Origin: an uncultured Oscillospiraceae bacterium | Lineage (GTDB): Bacteria > Bacillota > Clostridia > Oscillospirales > Oscillospiraceae | DNA length: 40,083 bases | Reading direction: 5' to 3' | Assembly (NCBI GenBank): GCA_947629755.1 | Contig: CANREY010000012.1 | Location: forward strand, 1-40,083 | Shown: positions 24,110 through 31,636 of the stretch, piece after piece | Numbering within the stretch: position 1 is the stretch's first letter | Layout of the letters: each line of letters opens with the position of its first letter | Position numbers and translations under genes: made by a program | The notes under the pieces: generated by a model | What the model saw: only the letters and a program-made list of their open reading frames with translations | Databases searched by the model: none | Told to the model about the DNA's origin: nothing

Positions 24110-25522
24110 TCAAATATTCTCTATCTTTATGAGGTTGGTGTTGCCGCTCTTGCCGGTGGAGGCGCCGCCGGTGATGACGATGCGGTCGCCGGGGGCGAGG
24201 TCGAAATTCTCCTTGGCAAGGCGGGTGGCCATGTAAAAGAGGACGTCGGTGGAGTTATACTGCTCGGAGAGAGCGGGGCAGACGCCCCAGGACAGGCCCA
24301 GCTTGCGCCAGCTCTTTTCGTCGGTGGTGACGCCGAGAATGTCCACCGGGCAGCGGAAGCGCGAGACCATGCGGACGGTCTTGCCGGAGAGGGAGCAGAC
24401 GGCGATGACCTTGGCGTTGACGTCGATGGCCATGCCGCAGGTGGCGTGGGAGATGGCGTCCACGGTGTTGTGGATATTGAAGTTGAAGGTGCGGAACTGC
24501 TCGTCAAAGTCGATGCCCCGCTCGGCCTCCTCGGCGATCTTCGCCATGGTCTGGACAACAAGCACCGGGTGCTTGCCGGAGGCGGTCTCGCCGGAGAGCA
24601 TGATGGCGGAGGTGCCGTCATAGACGGCGTTGGCCACGTCGGAGATCTCGGCACGGGTGGGCCGGGGCTTTTCTATCATGGACTCAAGCATCTCGGTGGC
24701 GGTTATGACCATTTTGCCCAGAAGGCGGCACTGAGTGATGAGGTGCTTCTGGATTCCGGGGAGCTCCTCGAAGGGGATCTCCACGCCCAGATCGCCGCGG
24801 GCCACCATGATGCCGTCGCACTCGGCGCATATCTCGTTTATGTTGTCCACGCCGGCCCGGTTCTCGATCTTGGCGATTATGTCGATGCCCTTCACGTTGT
24901 GCTCGGCCAGAAGGGCCTTTATATCCCGGAGGTTCTGGGCCTCGGAGACGAAGGAGCAGGCGATGAAGTCCACGTCGTTGGCGACGCCGAAAAGTATGTC
25001 GGCCTTGTCCTGCTCGGACAGATAGACCTGCTTCAGGACCTTGCCGGGGAAGGCCATGGACTTCCGGTCGGAGAGGACACCGCCCTCCACGACCACCGTT
25101 TTGACCTCGGTCTTGGTGGTGCCGGTGACCTTGAAGGTCATGAGGCCGTTGTTGAGGAGGATAATGTCACCGGCGGAGAGCTCCTGAGGCAGGCCCTCGT
25201 AGCTGACGGACACCCGCTCCTGATTGCCGACTATCTCCTCGGTGGTGAAGGTGAACTCGTCGCCCTCGTTGAGGGTGACCTTGCCGTTCTCAAAGGTGCG
25301 TATGCGGTACTCAGGGCCCTTGGTGTCAAGGAGGATTGCGATGGGAAGGTTCAGCTTCTCACGGACCTTTTTTATGAGGTCGATGGTGAGCTGGTGGCTC
25401 TCGTGGGTGCCGTGGGAGAAGTTGAGGCGCGCCACGTTCATGCCGGCCAGACACATTTTCGTCAGCGTCTCCTCATTGGCGCAGGCGGGACCGATGGTGC
25501 AGACTATCTTTGTTTTTCTCAT
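24110..25522 (-). CDS. pyk: Pyruvate kinase
   Basis: Glycolytic enzyme that transfers phosphate from phosphoenolpyruvate to ADP. It has 470 residues, the short form lacking the extra C-terminal PEP-utiliser domain of Bacillus Pyk. Signatures: KIVCTIGPACANEETL and MNVARLNFSHGTHE at the N-terminus; the substrate/metal loop IIAKIENRAGVDNINEI; MVARGDLGVEIP; and TRAEISDVANAVYDGTSAIM, LSGETASGKHP. ATG 25522 has GAGGGGAG about 11 nt upstream. A SigA-type promoter lies at 25609-25581 and a strong terminator follows, so it is a single-gene unit. Confidence 0.97.
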   Translation of the reverse strand: MRKTKIVCTIGPACANEETLTKMCLAGMNVARLNFSHGTHESHQLTIDLIKKVREKLNLPIAILLDTKGPEYRIRTFENGKVTLNEGDEFTFTTEEIVGNQERVSVSYEGLPQELSAGDIILLNNGLMTFKVTGTTKTEVKTVVVEGGVLSDRKSMAFPGKVLKQVYLSEQDKADILFGVANDVDFIACSFVSEAQNLRDIKALLAEHNVKGIDIIAKIENRAGVDNINEICAECDGIMVARGDLGVEIPFEELPGIQKHLITQCRLLGKMVITATEMLESMIEKPRPTRAEISDVANAVYDGTSAIMLSGETASGKHPVLVVQTMAKIAEEAERGIDFDEQFRTFNFNIHNTVDAISHATCGMAIDVNAKVIAVCSLSGKTVRMVSRFRCPVDILGVTTDEKSWRKLGLSWGVCPALSEQYNSTDVLFYMATRLAKENFDLAPGDRIVITGGASTGKSGNTNLIKIENI

Positions 25523-25580
25523 GGGCTTGTTGCTCCCCTCTTATGTAATAAAGTAGTGAAAGAGTGCCATAGATACCTCT

Positions 25581-25609
25581 ATTTTAGTAGCATTACGCCC
25601 AATCGTCAA
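25581..25609 (-). promoter_or_regulatory. SigA-type promoter of pyk
   Basis: Minus strand TTGACG (25609-25604), 17-nt spacer, TAAAAT (25586-25581), about 58 nt before the pyk start. Confidence 0.75.
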
Positions 25610-25646
25610 GGAAAAATTTTGAGGTAAATCGGCGAAATTTACAAAT

Positions 25647-26252
25647 TCAGCTCTCCACGGCCTCGGCTGTGACGGCGGAGACCTCAAAGGCGGTCTTTTC
25701 CACGCTCTGATCGCCCTCAAGCTTTATGTATTGGCGGGACTGGATACGGCCCGTGACGGCGACGGCGGTGCCCGTGGGCCACTGGGCGGCCCGGCGGGCC
25801 ACGGCTCCCCAGGCGATGCAGGGTATGTAGTCGGAGCGGCCGTAAGGACGGTTCACGGCGAGCATGAGGTCGCTTATCTCCCGGCCCATGGGCGTGCGCC
25901 GGAGGGTGGGCTCGCGGCAGAGAGTGCCGGTGAGCTCCACGCTGTTTTCAAAGTCCCGGTCGGTGAACTCAAGCTCGTGGGCACGGACGGTTATCACCAG
26001 CTTCGGGCCTGTGCCGGTGCGGTTATTGAAGGAGCGCACCTCGCCGGAGACGTAAAGCCGGGGGGCGGCCTTGATTTCAAGCGACCTTGCCTGGGCCTCG
26101 GTTATGACTACGTTTATGACGTCCTCCGTCCCGGAGAGGCGGCGGACCGACAGGGGGAACTTATAGTACGCCCCGTCCCGTCCGGTGTGGGATAGCTCCG
26201 GGGCCCCGGCCACCTCCCCGCAAAGCCTTACGATGTCGTTTACTCTGTCCAT
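25647..26252 (-). CDS. Tandem-OB single-stranded-DNA-binding-like protein
   Basis: 201 residues made of two SSB-like OB folds in tandem. The first is about residues 3-92 (NDIVRLCGEVAGAPELS..., PRLYVSGEVRSFNNRTG). The second is about 98-195 (NSVELTGTLCREPTLRRTPM, GREISDLMLAVNRPYGRSDY, IPCIAWGAVARRA, GTAVAVTGRIQSRQY). The second is the better SSB match. The acidic C-terminal tip of standard SSB (DDDIPF-like) is missing; the end is VTAEAVES. It is therefore probably not the main replicative SSB. ATG 26252 has GAGGAGA about 8 nt upstream. There is no terminator before pyk. Confidence 0.8.
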   Translation of the reverse strand: MDRVNDIVRLCGEVAGAPELSHTGRDGAYYKFPLSVRRLSGTEDVINVVITEAQARSLEIKAAPRLYVSGEVRSFNNRTGTGPKLVITVRAHELEFTDRDFENSVELTGTLCREPTLRRTPMGREISDLMLAVNRPYGRSDYIPCIAWGAVARRAAQWPTGTAVAVTGRIQSRQYIKLEGDQSVEKTAFEVSAVTAEAVES

Positions 26253-26347
26253 TGCAATTTCTCCTCACGCTCCGCCGAGAGGCGGTTATCTGTGAGATTA
26301 TATGAAGGGACTTGCCGGGTTAGAATAATCTTTGGATTTATTGTGGT

Positions 26348-26375
26348 TTGCAAATGTCGAATATTGTGATATAAT
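26348..26375 (+). promoter_or_regulatory. Promoter immediately upstream of repeat copy B
   Basis: TTGCAA (26348-26353), 16-nt spacer, TATAAT (26370-26375), plus strand. A start site 6-7 nt downstream would fall at 26381-26382, the first bases of hairpin H1 of copy B. The stretch 26253-26347 is the AT-rich leader region of the SSB-like gene and contains a small CCGCC/GGCGG hairpin. Confidence 0.6.
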
Positions 26376-26380
26376 AATAG

Positions 26381-26553
26381 CTGTCGAAAAAGGCCTGACG
26401 GCCTTTTTCCGACAAGGGGAACGAGAGGAATAAATTTTTTGAATTTTGCGAAATTCAAAAAATTTATTCCTGCCGTCACGCCGCGCGCCGCCGGAGGCGG
26501 CACTTGCGTGACAAAAGGTATTTTTTCCGACGTACATGCCGCCGGAAAAAATA
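26381..26553 (+). repeat. Structured four-hairpin repeat, copy B
   Basis: Same architecture as copy A. H1 (26382-26414): AAAAAGGCC/GGCCTTTTT closed by TGTCG/CGACA. Linker AAGGGGAACGAG. H2 (26427-26470): a perfect 20-bp stem around TGCG, starting GGAATAAATT and ending AATTTATTCC, unrelated in sequence to H2 of A and C. H3 (26475-26512): GTCACGC/GCGTGAC around GCCGCC/GGCGGC. H4 (26519-26553): TATTTTTTCC/GGAAAAAATA with GTACATGC in the loop. It lies between the promoter and the start codon of the DUF368 gene and so is probably its 5' leader. No flanking duplicated hairpins are seen here. Confidence 0.85.
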
Positions 26554-26599
26554 TTGGATCAGGGGTTTAAACAGGGTGTACGTTTAGGAGAAAAAGGAA

Positions 26600-27448
26600 A
26601 TGAGCGGGGAACAAAAGGGTGAAAAAATAAGGGAATACACTCCACGGCAGAGATTTTTTATACACATGGCCGTGGGGGCGGTGATCGGGCTCGGCGGGGT
26701 GCTCCCCGGTGTGTCCGGGGGAGTCATGGCCGTAAGTCTGGGGCTGTACAGGCCCCTTATAGAGGCGCTGGCGAGTTTTTTCAAGGATATAAAGAAGAAC
26801 TTCCTGTTTTTACTGCCCGTGGGCATCGGCGCGGTGGCGGGCTTTCTGCTGGGGGCGGTGGTCCTCAGCGGGGTCATGGAGCGCTGGTATGACGAGGTCG
26901 TGTGGCTCTTTCTGGGCCTTGTGGCGGGGGGACTTCCGTCGTTTATAAAGGAGGCCAACGAGCGGGGCTTTAAAAAGCGCTACCTCATCGCAACGGCGCT
27001 GGGGGCGGGGCTTGCGTCCATGCTGCTCGTGATGCGGGACGACTCGGCCAACGTTGTCAATGTGGAGAGTTTAACATGGCTCCAAGCGCTGATCTCCGGG
27101 GCCATAGTCTCCGTGGGCACGGTTTTTCCCGGAGTGTCCACCTCCTTCATACTCATGTACTTTGGCTGGTACAAGGCCATGATGGACGCCTTCGCGAATT
27201 TCGAGGTCCTGACCGTGGCGCTGATGGGCCTCGGCGCGGCGGGGTGCTTCGTGGCCACGGTGAAGGCCGCAAGGTGGCTCTTTGAGCGGTTTTACGGCTG
27301 GGCCTACTACGCGGTGCTGGGCTTTTTGATAGTCTCAGCCGCCCTCATTATCCCGCCCATAGTGCCGGGCTGGCCCATTATGATCTCCGGCGCTCTGGCG
27401 GCGGCGGGCGCGGCCACGGCCTATATGTTCGGGAAGCTGAACGTGTGA
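26600..27448 (+). CDS. DUF368 membrane protein (undecaprenyl-phosphate translocase family)
   Basis: 282-residue polytopic membrane protein with about eight hydrophobic helices. The DUF368 signatures are GLGGVLPGVSGGVMAVSLGLY near residue 30 and SVGTVFPGVSTSFILMYFGWY near residue 175, an internal repeat around PGVS. Family members (PopT) were reported to flip undecaprenyl phosphate for cell-wall precursor recycling; the assignment here is by family. ATG has AGGAG 8 nt upstream. Its transcript probably starts with structured repeat copy B. It is followed by a Pho-like two-component system and a phosphate transporter, so it may respond to the phosphate state (inference). Confidence 0.88.
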   Translation: MSGEQKGEKIREYTPRQRFFIHMAVGAVIGLGGVLPGVSGGVMAVSLGLYRPLIEALASFFKDIKKNFLFLLPVGIGAVAGFLLGAVVLSGVMERWYDEVVWLFLGLVAGGLPSFIKEANERGFKKRYLIATALGAGLASMLLVMRDDSANVVNVESLTWLQALISGAIVSVGTVFPGVSTSFILMYFGWYKAMMDAFANFEVLTVALMGLGAAGCFVATVKAARWLFERFYGWAYYAVLGFLIVSAALIIPPIVPGWPIMISGALAAAGAATAYMFGKLNV

Positions 27449-27458
27449 TTTATGTGAT

Positions 27459-27513
27459 TTAACATGGATTTAACATTTTCATGATTTTTCATTTAACGCA
27501 AAGGGCTTATATT
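27459..27513 (+). promoter_or_regulatory. Pho-box-like repeats before the two-component system
   Basis: TTAACA at 27459-27464 and 27470-27475 are spaced exactly 11 bp, the period of Bacillus-type PhoP boxes. TTAACG follows at 27493-27498. A -10-like TATATT is at 27508-27513 without a good -35, as expected of an activated promoter. This suggests autoregulation of the downstream regulator. Confidence 0.55.
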
Positions 27514-27536
27514 TAATATGAGGGGGTGTACGGCCC

Positions 27537-28214
27537 GTGATATACCTTCTTGAGGACGACGGAAGCATCAGGAATTTTGTGGAGTACGCGCTGTGCGGCT
27601 CCGGGCTTGAGACAAGGGGCTTTGAGAGGCCGTCGGACTTCTGGCGGGAGCTGGACAGGACCCTGCCGAGCCTTGTGCTCCTCGACATAATGCTGCCTGA
27701 GGAGGACGGGCTTGAGATACTGCGAAAGCTCCGCTCAAGGGCGGACACGGCGAAGCTGCCGGTGATAATGCTGACGGCCCGCGGCACTGAGTACGACAAG
27801 GTGCTGGGCCTTGACCGGGGGGCTGACGACTACATAGCCAAGCCCTTCGGGATAATGGAGCTCATAAGCCGGGTGAAGGCCCTTTTGCGAAGGACCGAGC
27901 CCGACGGCGCCGGGGAGAGGGAGCTTACGTTAGGGGAGCTGAGCCTGTCGCCCTCCACCCGGACGGTGACCGCCGGGGACGGACAGGTGACGCTGACATA
28001 CAAGGAATTTGAGCTTTTAAGGCTTCTGATGTCAAGGCCGGGGAAGGTCTTTACAAGGGACAGGATACTCAGCGAGGTCTGGGGCGTGGACTTTGACGGG
28101 GAGAGCCGGACGCTGGACGTGCACATAAGAATGCTGAGGGCCAAGCTGGGCCAAAGCGGCGACATGATAAAGACCGTCCGGGGCATCGGCTATAAGATGG
28201 AGGAAAAGCTATGA
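27537..28214 (+). CDS. PhoP/PhoB-like response regulator
   Basis: 225-residue OmpR/PhoB-class regulator. The receiver domain (residues 1-115) has the acidic pair in LLEDDGS, phospho-acceptor Asp50 in LLDIMLPEEDG, Thr in IMLTARG and Lys in YIAKPFG. The C-terminal winged helix (about 130-225) includes YKEFELLRLLMSRPGKVFTR, then RTLDVHIRMLRAKLG and TVRGIGYKM. Start is GTG 27537 with AGGGGGTG upstream. It overlaps the kinase gene by 4 nt (ATGA). The repeats upstream and the downstream Na/Pi cotransporter point to phosphate control. Confidence 0.92.
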   Translation: MIYLLEDDGSIRNFVEYALCGSGLETRGFERPSDFWRELDRTLPSLVLLDIMLPEEDGLEILRKLRSRADTAKLPVIMLTARGTEYDKVLGLDRGADDYIAKPFGIMELISRVKALLRRTEPDGAGERELTLGELSLSPSTRTVTAGDGQVTLTYKEFELLRLLMSRPGKVFTRDRILSEVWGVDFDGESRTLDVHIRMLRAKLGQSGDMIKTVRGIGYKMEEKL

Positions 28215-29494
28215 TAGGCGCGATAGTATGGAGCATCATCATCGTGGCGGTACTGGGCCTTGGGCTGGCCTTGGGGGCGTTTCTGGGCCTTGAGACCGGG
28301 GCGTTCATAGCGCTCACGGTCATATATGGGGCCTTCGCCATAGTTTTCGCAAACCTCGTGGCCCGGAGAATAGTGAAGCCCTTACAGGACTTCGACCCTT
28401 CAAAGCCGGGGCGCAGTTACAGCGAGATAGCGCCCTTAATGGACAGGATAACCCGTCAGGGACAGCTCATAGACCTTCAGATGACGGACCTTAAGCGGAG
28501 CCGTGAGGAATTTCAGGCCATAACAAATTCCATGGCCGAGGGCTTTATACTGGTGGACCCGGACATGAAGCTCATAAGCTACAACCCCAGCGCCCAGAAG
28601 ATAATGGGCGACGGGGAGGAGAGCGTGGCCACGGACACCATACGCGGCGCGGCCCGCGCGGCACTGGCCGGGGAGCACACGGAGCGGACGGTGGACATGG
28701 ACGGGCACGTCTATCAGATACTTGCAAGCCCCGTGGAGTCCGGCGGGAAGATAACGGGGGCTATAATTTTGAGCTTGGACATAACGGAGAAGGCGAGGCG
28801 CGAGGCCATGCGCCACGACTTTTCCTCCAACGTCTCCCACGAGCTCAAAACGCCGCTAACGAGCATATACGGCATATCGGAGCTCATGGTGAACGGCATG
28901 GTAAAGCCTGAGGACATGAAGGGCTTCGCCACCAGCATACACGACGAGTCCGGGCGGCTCATTGCGCTGATAAGCGACATAATAAAGCTCTCCCAGCTGG
29001 ACGACGGGGTTTATGACTCCGAGCGCACCACCGTGGACCTATACGAGGCGGCGAAGAAGGTGGTGGAGCGGCTCACGCCCGTGGGCGCGGCCAAGGGCGT
29101 GGAGATACACCTGACGGGCTCCTCCTCCAAGATCCTGGGCGTGCCCTCGGTGATAGACGAGATGATATACAACCTTTGCGACAACGCCATAAAATACAAC
29201 GTGGAGAACGGCCGTGTGCTGGTGAGCGTGGCGACCATCGGCGGCCACCCCGCCATAGCCGTGTCCGATACGGGCATCGGGATACCCCGTGAGCACATAG
29301 ACAGGGTGTTCGAGCGGTTTTACCGGGTGGACAAGAGCCACTCAAAGAAGATCGGCGGCACGGGGCTGGGCCTGTCCATCGTAAAGCACGGGGCGGCGGT
29401 CCACAACGCCGACGTGAATTTAAAGAGCAATCCCGGCCGGGGCACGGCGGTGACCGTGACCTTCCCGATCCCGAAGCCGGAGGAAGAGAAATAA
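28211..29494 (+). CDS. PhoR-like sensor histidine kinase
   Basis: 427-residue membrane kinase. Two adjacent N-terminal helices (residues 2-50) have almost no external loop, so there is no outside sensor domain. A PAS-like domain lies at about 95-195 (EEFQAITNSMAEGFILVDPD...). HisKA follows with FSSNVSHELKTPLTS (His210), then the ATPase domain (NLCDNAIKYN, DTGIGIPREHIDRVFERFYR, GGTGLGLSIVKH). The architecture matches PhoR, which senses through the phosphate-transport complex. The gene overlaps the regulator gene and precedes the Na/Pi cotransporter by 22 nt. Confidence 0.92.
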   Translation: MIGAIVWSIIIVAVLGLGLALGAFLGLETGAFIALTVIYGAFAIVFANLVARRIVKPLQDFDPSKPGRSYSEIAPLMDRITRQGQLIDLQMTDLKRSREEFQAITNSMAEGFILVDPDMKLISYNPSAQKIMGDGEESVATDTIRGAARAALAGEHTERTVDMDGHVYQILASPVESGGKITGAIILSLDITEKARREAMRHDFSSNVSHELKTPLTSIYGISELMVNGMVKPEDMKGFATSIHDESGRLIALISDIIKLSQLDDGVYDSERTTVDLYEAAKKVVERLTPVGAAKGVEIHLTGSSSKILGVPSVIDEMIYNLCDNAIKYNVENGRVLVSVATIGGHPAIAVSDTGIGIPREHIDRVFERFYRVDKSHSKKIGGTGLGLSIVKHGAAVHNADVNLKSNPGRGTAVTVTFPIPKPEEEK

Positions 29495-29516
29495 TTTCCA
29501 GCAGGGAGAGTTTGTG

Positions 29517-31283
29517 ATGTTCGACATTTTTGATGTGATTTCCCTATTCGGGGGGCTGGCGTTGTTCCTTTTCGGAATGAACCTCATGAGCTCGTCTCTG
29601 GAAAAGCGCGCCGGCGGGAGGCTTAAGACGCTCCTTTCAAATATCACGGCAAACCCGGTGAAGGGCTTTTTACTTGGCGTGGTGGTGACGGCGCTTTTAC
29701 AGTCAAGCTCCGCCACGACGGTTATGGTGGTGGGCTTTGTAAACTCCGGTCTTATGACGCTGGGCCAGTCGGTGGGCATCATAGTGGGCGCCAACCTCGG
29801 CGCCTCCATAACGCCGTGGCTTTTGTCCTTAGCGGGCATCGAGGGCGGGAGCCTCATACTTGAGATATTCAAGATGAGCACCATAACGCCCATAATGGCC
29901 CTTATCGGAGCAATACTCTACATCTTCCAGAAAAAGCCCGCCAAGCGGGACACCGGCATGATACTTCTGGGGTTTGCCATACTCATGTACGGCATGGAGG
30001 CCATGTCCGACTCCGTCATGGGCCTTCGGGACATGCCCCAGTTCGGGGAGATAATCTCCGTCCTCTCAAATCCCGTCGTGGGCGTGCTGGCCGGTACGAT
30101 AATTACGGCGGTCATTCAGTCAAGCTCCGCCTCCATCGGTATTTTGCAGGCGCTGGCCACCACGGGGAAGATAAGCTACGGCACGGCCATACCGGTCATA
30201 ATGGGCCAGAACATAGGCACGTGCATCTCCGCCATACTCTCCTGCATCGGGGCCTCGAAAAATGCAAAGCGGGCGGCGATGATACACTTAAGCTTCAACG
30301 TCATATCCACACTTGTGGTACTGCCCCTATACTACCTCGTCTATGAGCTGGCGGGGCTCACCTTCGCTACTAATTTCGCCTCCCCCGTGTCAATAGCCCT
30401 TATAAACACGGCCTACAAGGTCATATCCATAGTGGTGCTCCTGCCGGTCATGCGCTGGCTGGAGCCCCTGTCCAAGCTCATTATCCGAAATTCCGCCGAG
30501 GACGGGGAGGAGACGCTCCTTGACGAGCGCCTTCTCAAATCCCCCGCCGTGGCCGTGGCCCAGTGCAGGGCCGTCACAGTGACAATGGCGGAGATGGCCG
30601 CCAAGGGCATATTTGACGCCCTCAAGGAGCTTGGCGGCTATGACGAGGAGCTGGCCGAGGACATACTTAAGTCCGAAAACAAGGTGGACTGGTACGAGGA
30701 CAAGCTGGGCACGTACCTTGTGAAGCTGTCGGGCCAGAACCTGTCCAGCGAGGACAACGCCCAAGCCACGAAGCTCCTGCACATGATCTCGGACTTTGAG
30801 CGCATATCCGACCACTCGGTGAACATCATGAAGTCCGCCGAGGAGATAAGCGAAAAGAAGCTCCAGTTCTCCACCGACGCCATGCGGGAGCTCAACACCA
30901 TGATAGACGCGGTGAGTGAGATAATGAGTCTGGCTCTGGCAAGCTTCCGGGACGACGACTTAAACTCCGCCGTGATGGTGGAGCCATTGGAGCAGGTGGT
31001 GGATAACCTTAAAGACCGCATACGCATGAACCACGTAAAGCGCATGCAGACCGGCGAGTGCACCATTGAGCTTGGCTTTATCCTGACGGACCTTGTGACA
31101 AATCTGGAGCGGGTGTCGGACCACTGCTCCAACATCGCCGGGTACATGCTTGAGATGAGCGAGGCCAACCAGAACATCGGCGTCCACGAGTTCCTCCACA
31201 ACGTCCGCAGCGGCGACACCAACGAGTTTAACGACTACTACGACTATTTCAAGGTCAAATACCGTATGCCGGAGAAGGCGTGA
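29517..31283 (+). CDS. Na/Pi cotransporter with PhoU-like domain
   Basis: 588-residue protein. Residues 1-310 are the Na/Pi-IIb-type membrane part with the duplicated hallmark QSSSATTVMVV and QSSSASIGILQA. Residues about 350-580 are a helical PhoU-like domain (LLHMISDFERISDHSVNIMK, LTDLVTNLERVSDHCSNIAG), a bundle that binds metals and can signal to PhoR-type kinases. ATG 29517 lies about 8 nt after GGGAG; a GTG one codon earlier is equally possible. It is the third gene of the apparent regulator-kinase-transporter operon and supports a phosphate role. Confidence 0.92.
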   Translation: MFDIFDVISLFGGLALFLFGMNLMSSSLEKRAGGRLKTLLSNITANPVKGFLLGVVVTALLQSSSATTVMVVGFVNSGLMTLGQSVGIIVGANLGASITPWLLSLAGIEGGSLILEIFKMSTITPIMALIGAILYIFQKKPAKRDTGMILLGFAILMYGMEAMSDSVMGLRDMPQFGEIISVLSNPVVGVLAGTIITAVIQSSSASIGILQALATTGKISYGTAIPVIMGQNIGTCISAILSCIGASKNAKRAAMIHLSFNVISTLVVLPLYYLVYELAGLTFATNFASPVSIALINTAYKVISIVVLLPVMRWLEPLSKLIIRNSAEDGEETLLDERLLKSPAVAVAQCRAVTVTMAEMAAKGIFDALKELGGYDEELAEDILKSENKVDWYEDKLGTYLVKLSGQNLSSEDNAQATKLLHMISDFERISDHSVNIMKSAEEISEKKLQFSTDAMRELNTMIDAVSEIMSLALASFRDDDLNSAVMVEPLEQVVDNLKDRIRMNHVKRMQTGECTIELGFILTDLVTNLERVSDHCSNIAGYMLEMSEANQNIGVHEFLHNVRSGDTNEFNDYYDYFKVKYRMPEKA

Positions 31284-31362
31284 CTGTTCGGCTGACCGGC
31301 ATTTGAAGGGGAAAACACGATGCTTTTAAACAAAAGCTTACGGAACCTCTGAACAAATCGCC

Positions 31363-31392
31363 CGCCCCTCACTGGATACACGGTGAGGGGCG
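31363..31392. repeat. Flanking hairpin left of repeat copy C
   Basis: 10-bp stem CGCCCCTCAC/GTGAGGGGCG. Read on the minus strand it closely matches, in opposite orientation, the hairpin at 31598-31630. It lies 80 nt after the Na/Pi cotransporter stop; 31284-31362 has nothing else except a small TTTAAACAAAAG stretch. Confidence 0.75.
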
Positions 31393-31418
31393 TGTCAAAT
31401 AGCCCAAAAACTCAATTG

Positions 31419-31592
31419 ATTTTCGCGGCGGCATGTACGTCGCGAAAATTACCTTTTGTCACGCAAGTGTGCCGCTTGCGGCGCGCGCAGCGTGACGGCA
31501 GGAAAAATTTGCGAATAGGTCCGCAGACCTTTTCGCGAATTTTTCCGCACGTTCCCCTTTGTCCAAAAAGGCCGCAGGCCTTTTTGGACAGG
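31419..31592 (-). repeat. Structured four-hairpin repeat, copy C (reversed)
   Basis: Minus-strand copy between the convergent Na/Pi cotransporter and MATE genes. In its own orientation: H1 (31590-31560) TGTCCAAAAAGGCC/GGCCTTTTTGGACA, perfect; linker AAAGGGGAACGTG; H2 (31546-31501) GGAAAAATTCGCG... closing with TTTTTCC; H3 (31496-31458) GTCACGC/GCGTGAC around GCCGC/GCGGC; H4 (31449-31419) ATTTTCGCG/CGCGAAAAT with GTACATGC in the loop. A tail AATTGAGTTTTTGGGC follows, as in copy A (AATTTGAGTTTTTTGGC at 16970-16986). Confidence 0.85.
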
Positions 31593-31597
31593 TTGGA

Positions 31598-31630
31598 CCG
31601 CCCCTCACCGTGCAACCGGCGAGGGGCGGG
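31598..31630 (+). terminator. Flanking hairpin right of copy C, terminator-like
   Basis: Stem CCGCCCCTC/GAGGGGCGG followed by GTTTTATT on the plus strand. It overlaps the very end of the intergenic region before the MATE stop codon and mirrors the hairpin at 31363-31392. Confidence 0.75.
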
Positions 31631-31636
31631 TTTTAT

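Noticed and set aside
24065..25627. 520-codon open frame antisense to pyruvate kinase.
   Set aside because: Shadow of pyk; composition is Gly/Val/Asp/His-rich as expected from the reverse of a conserved enzyme.
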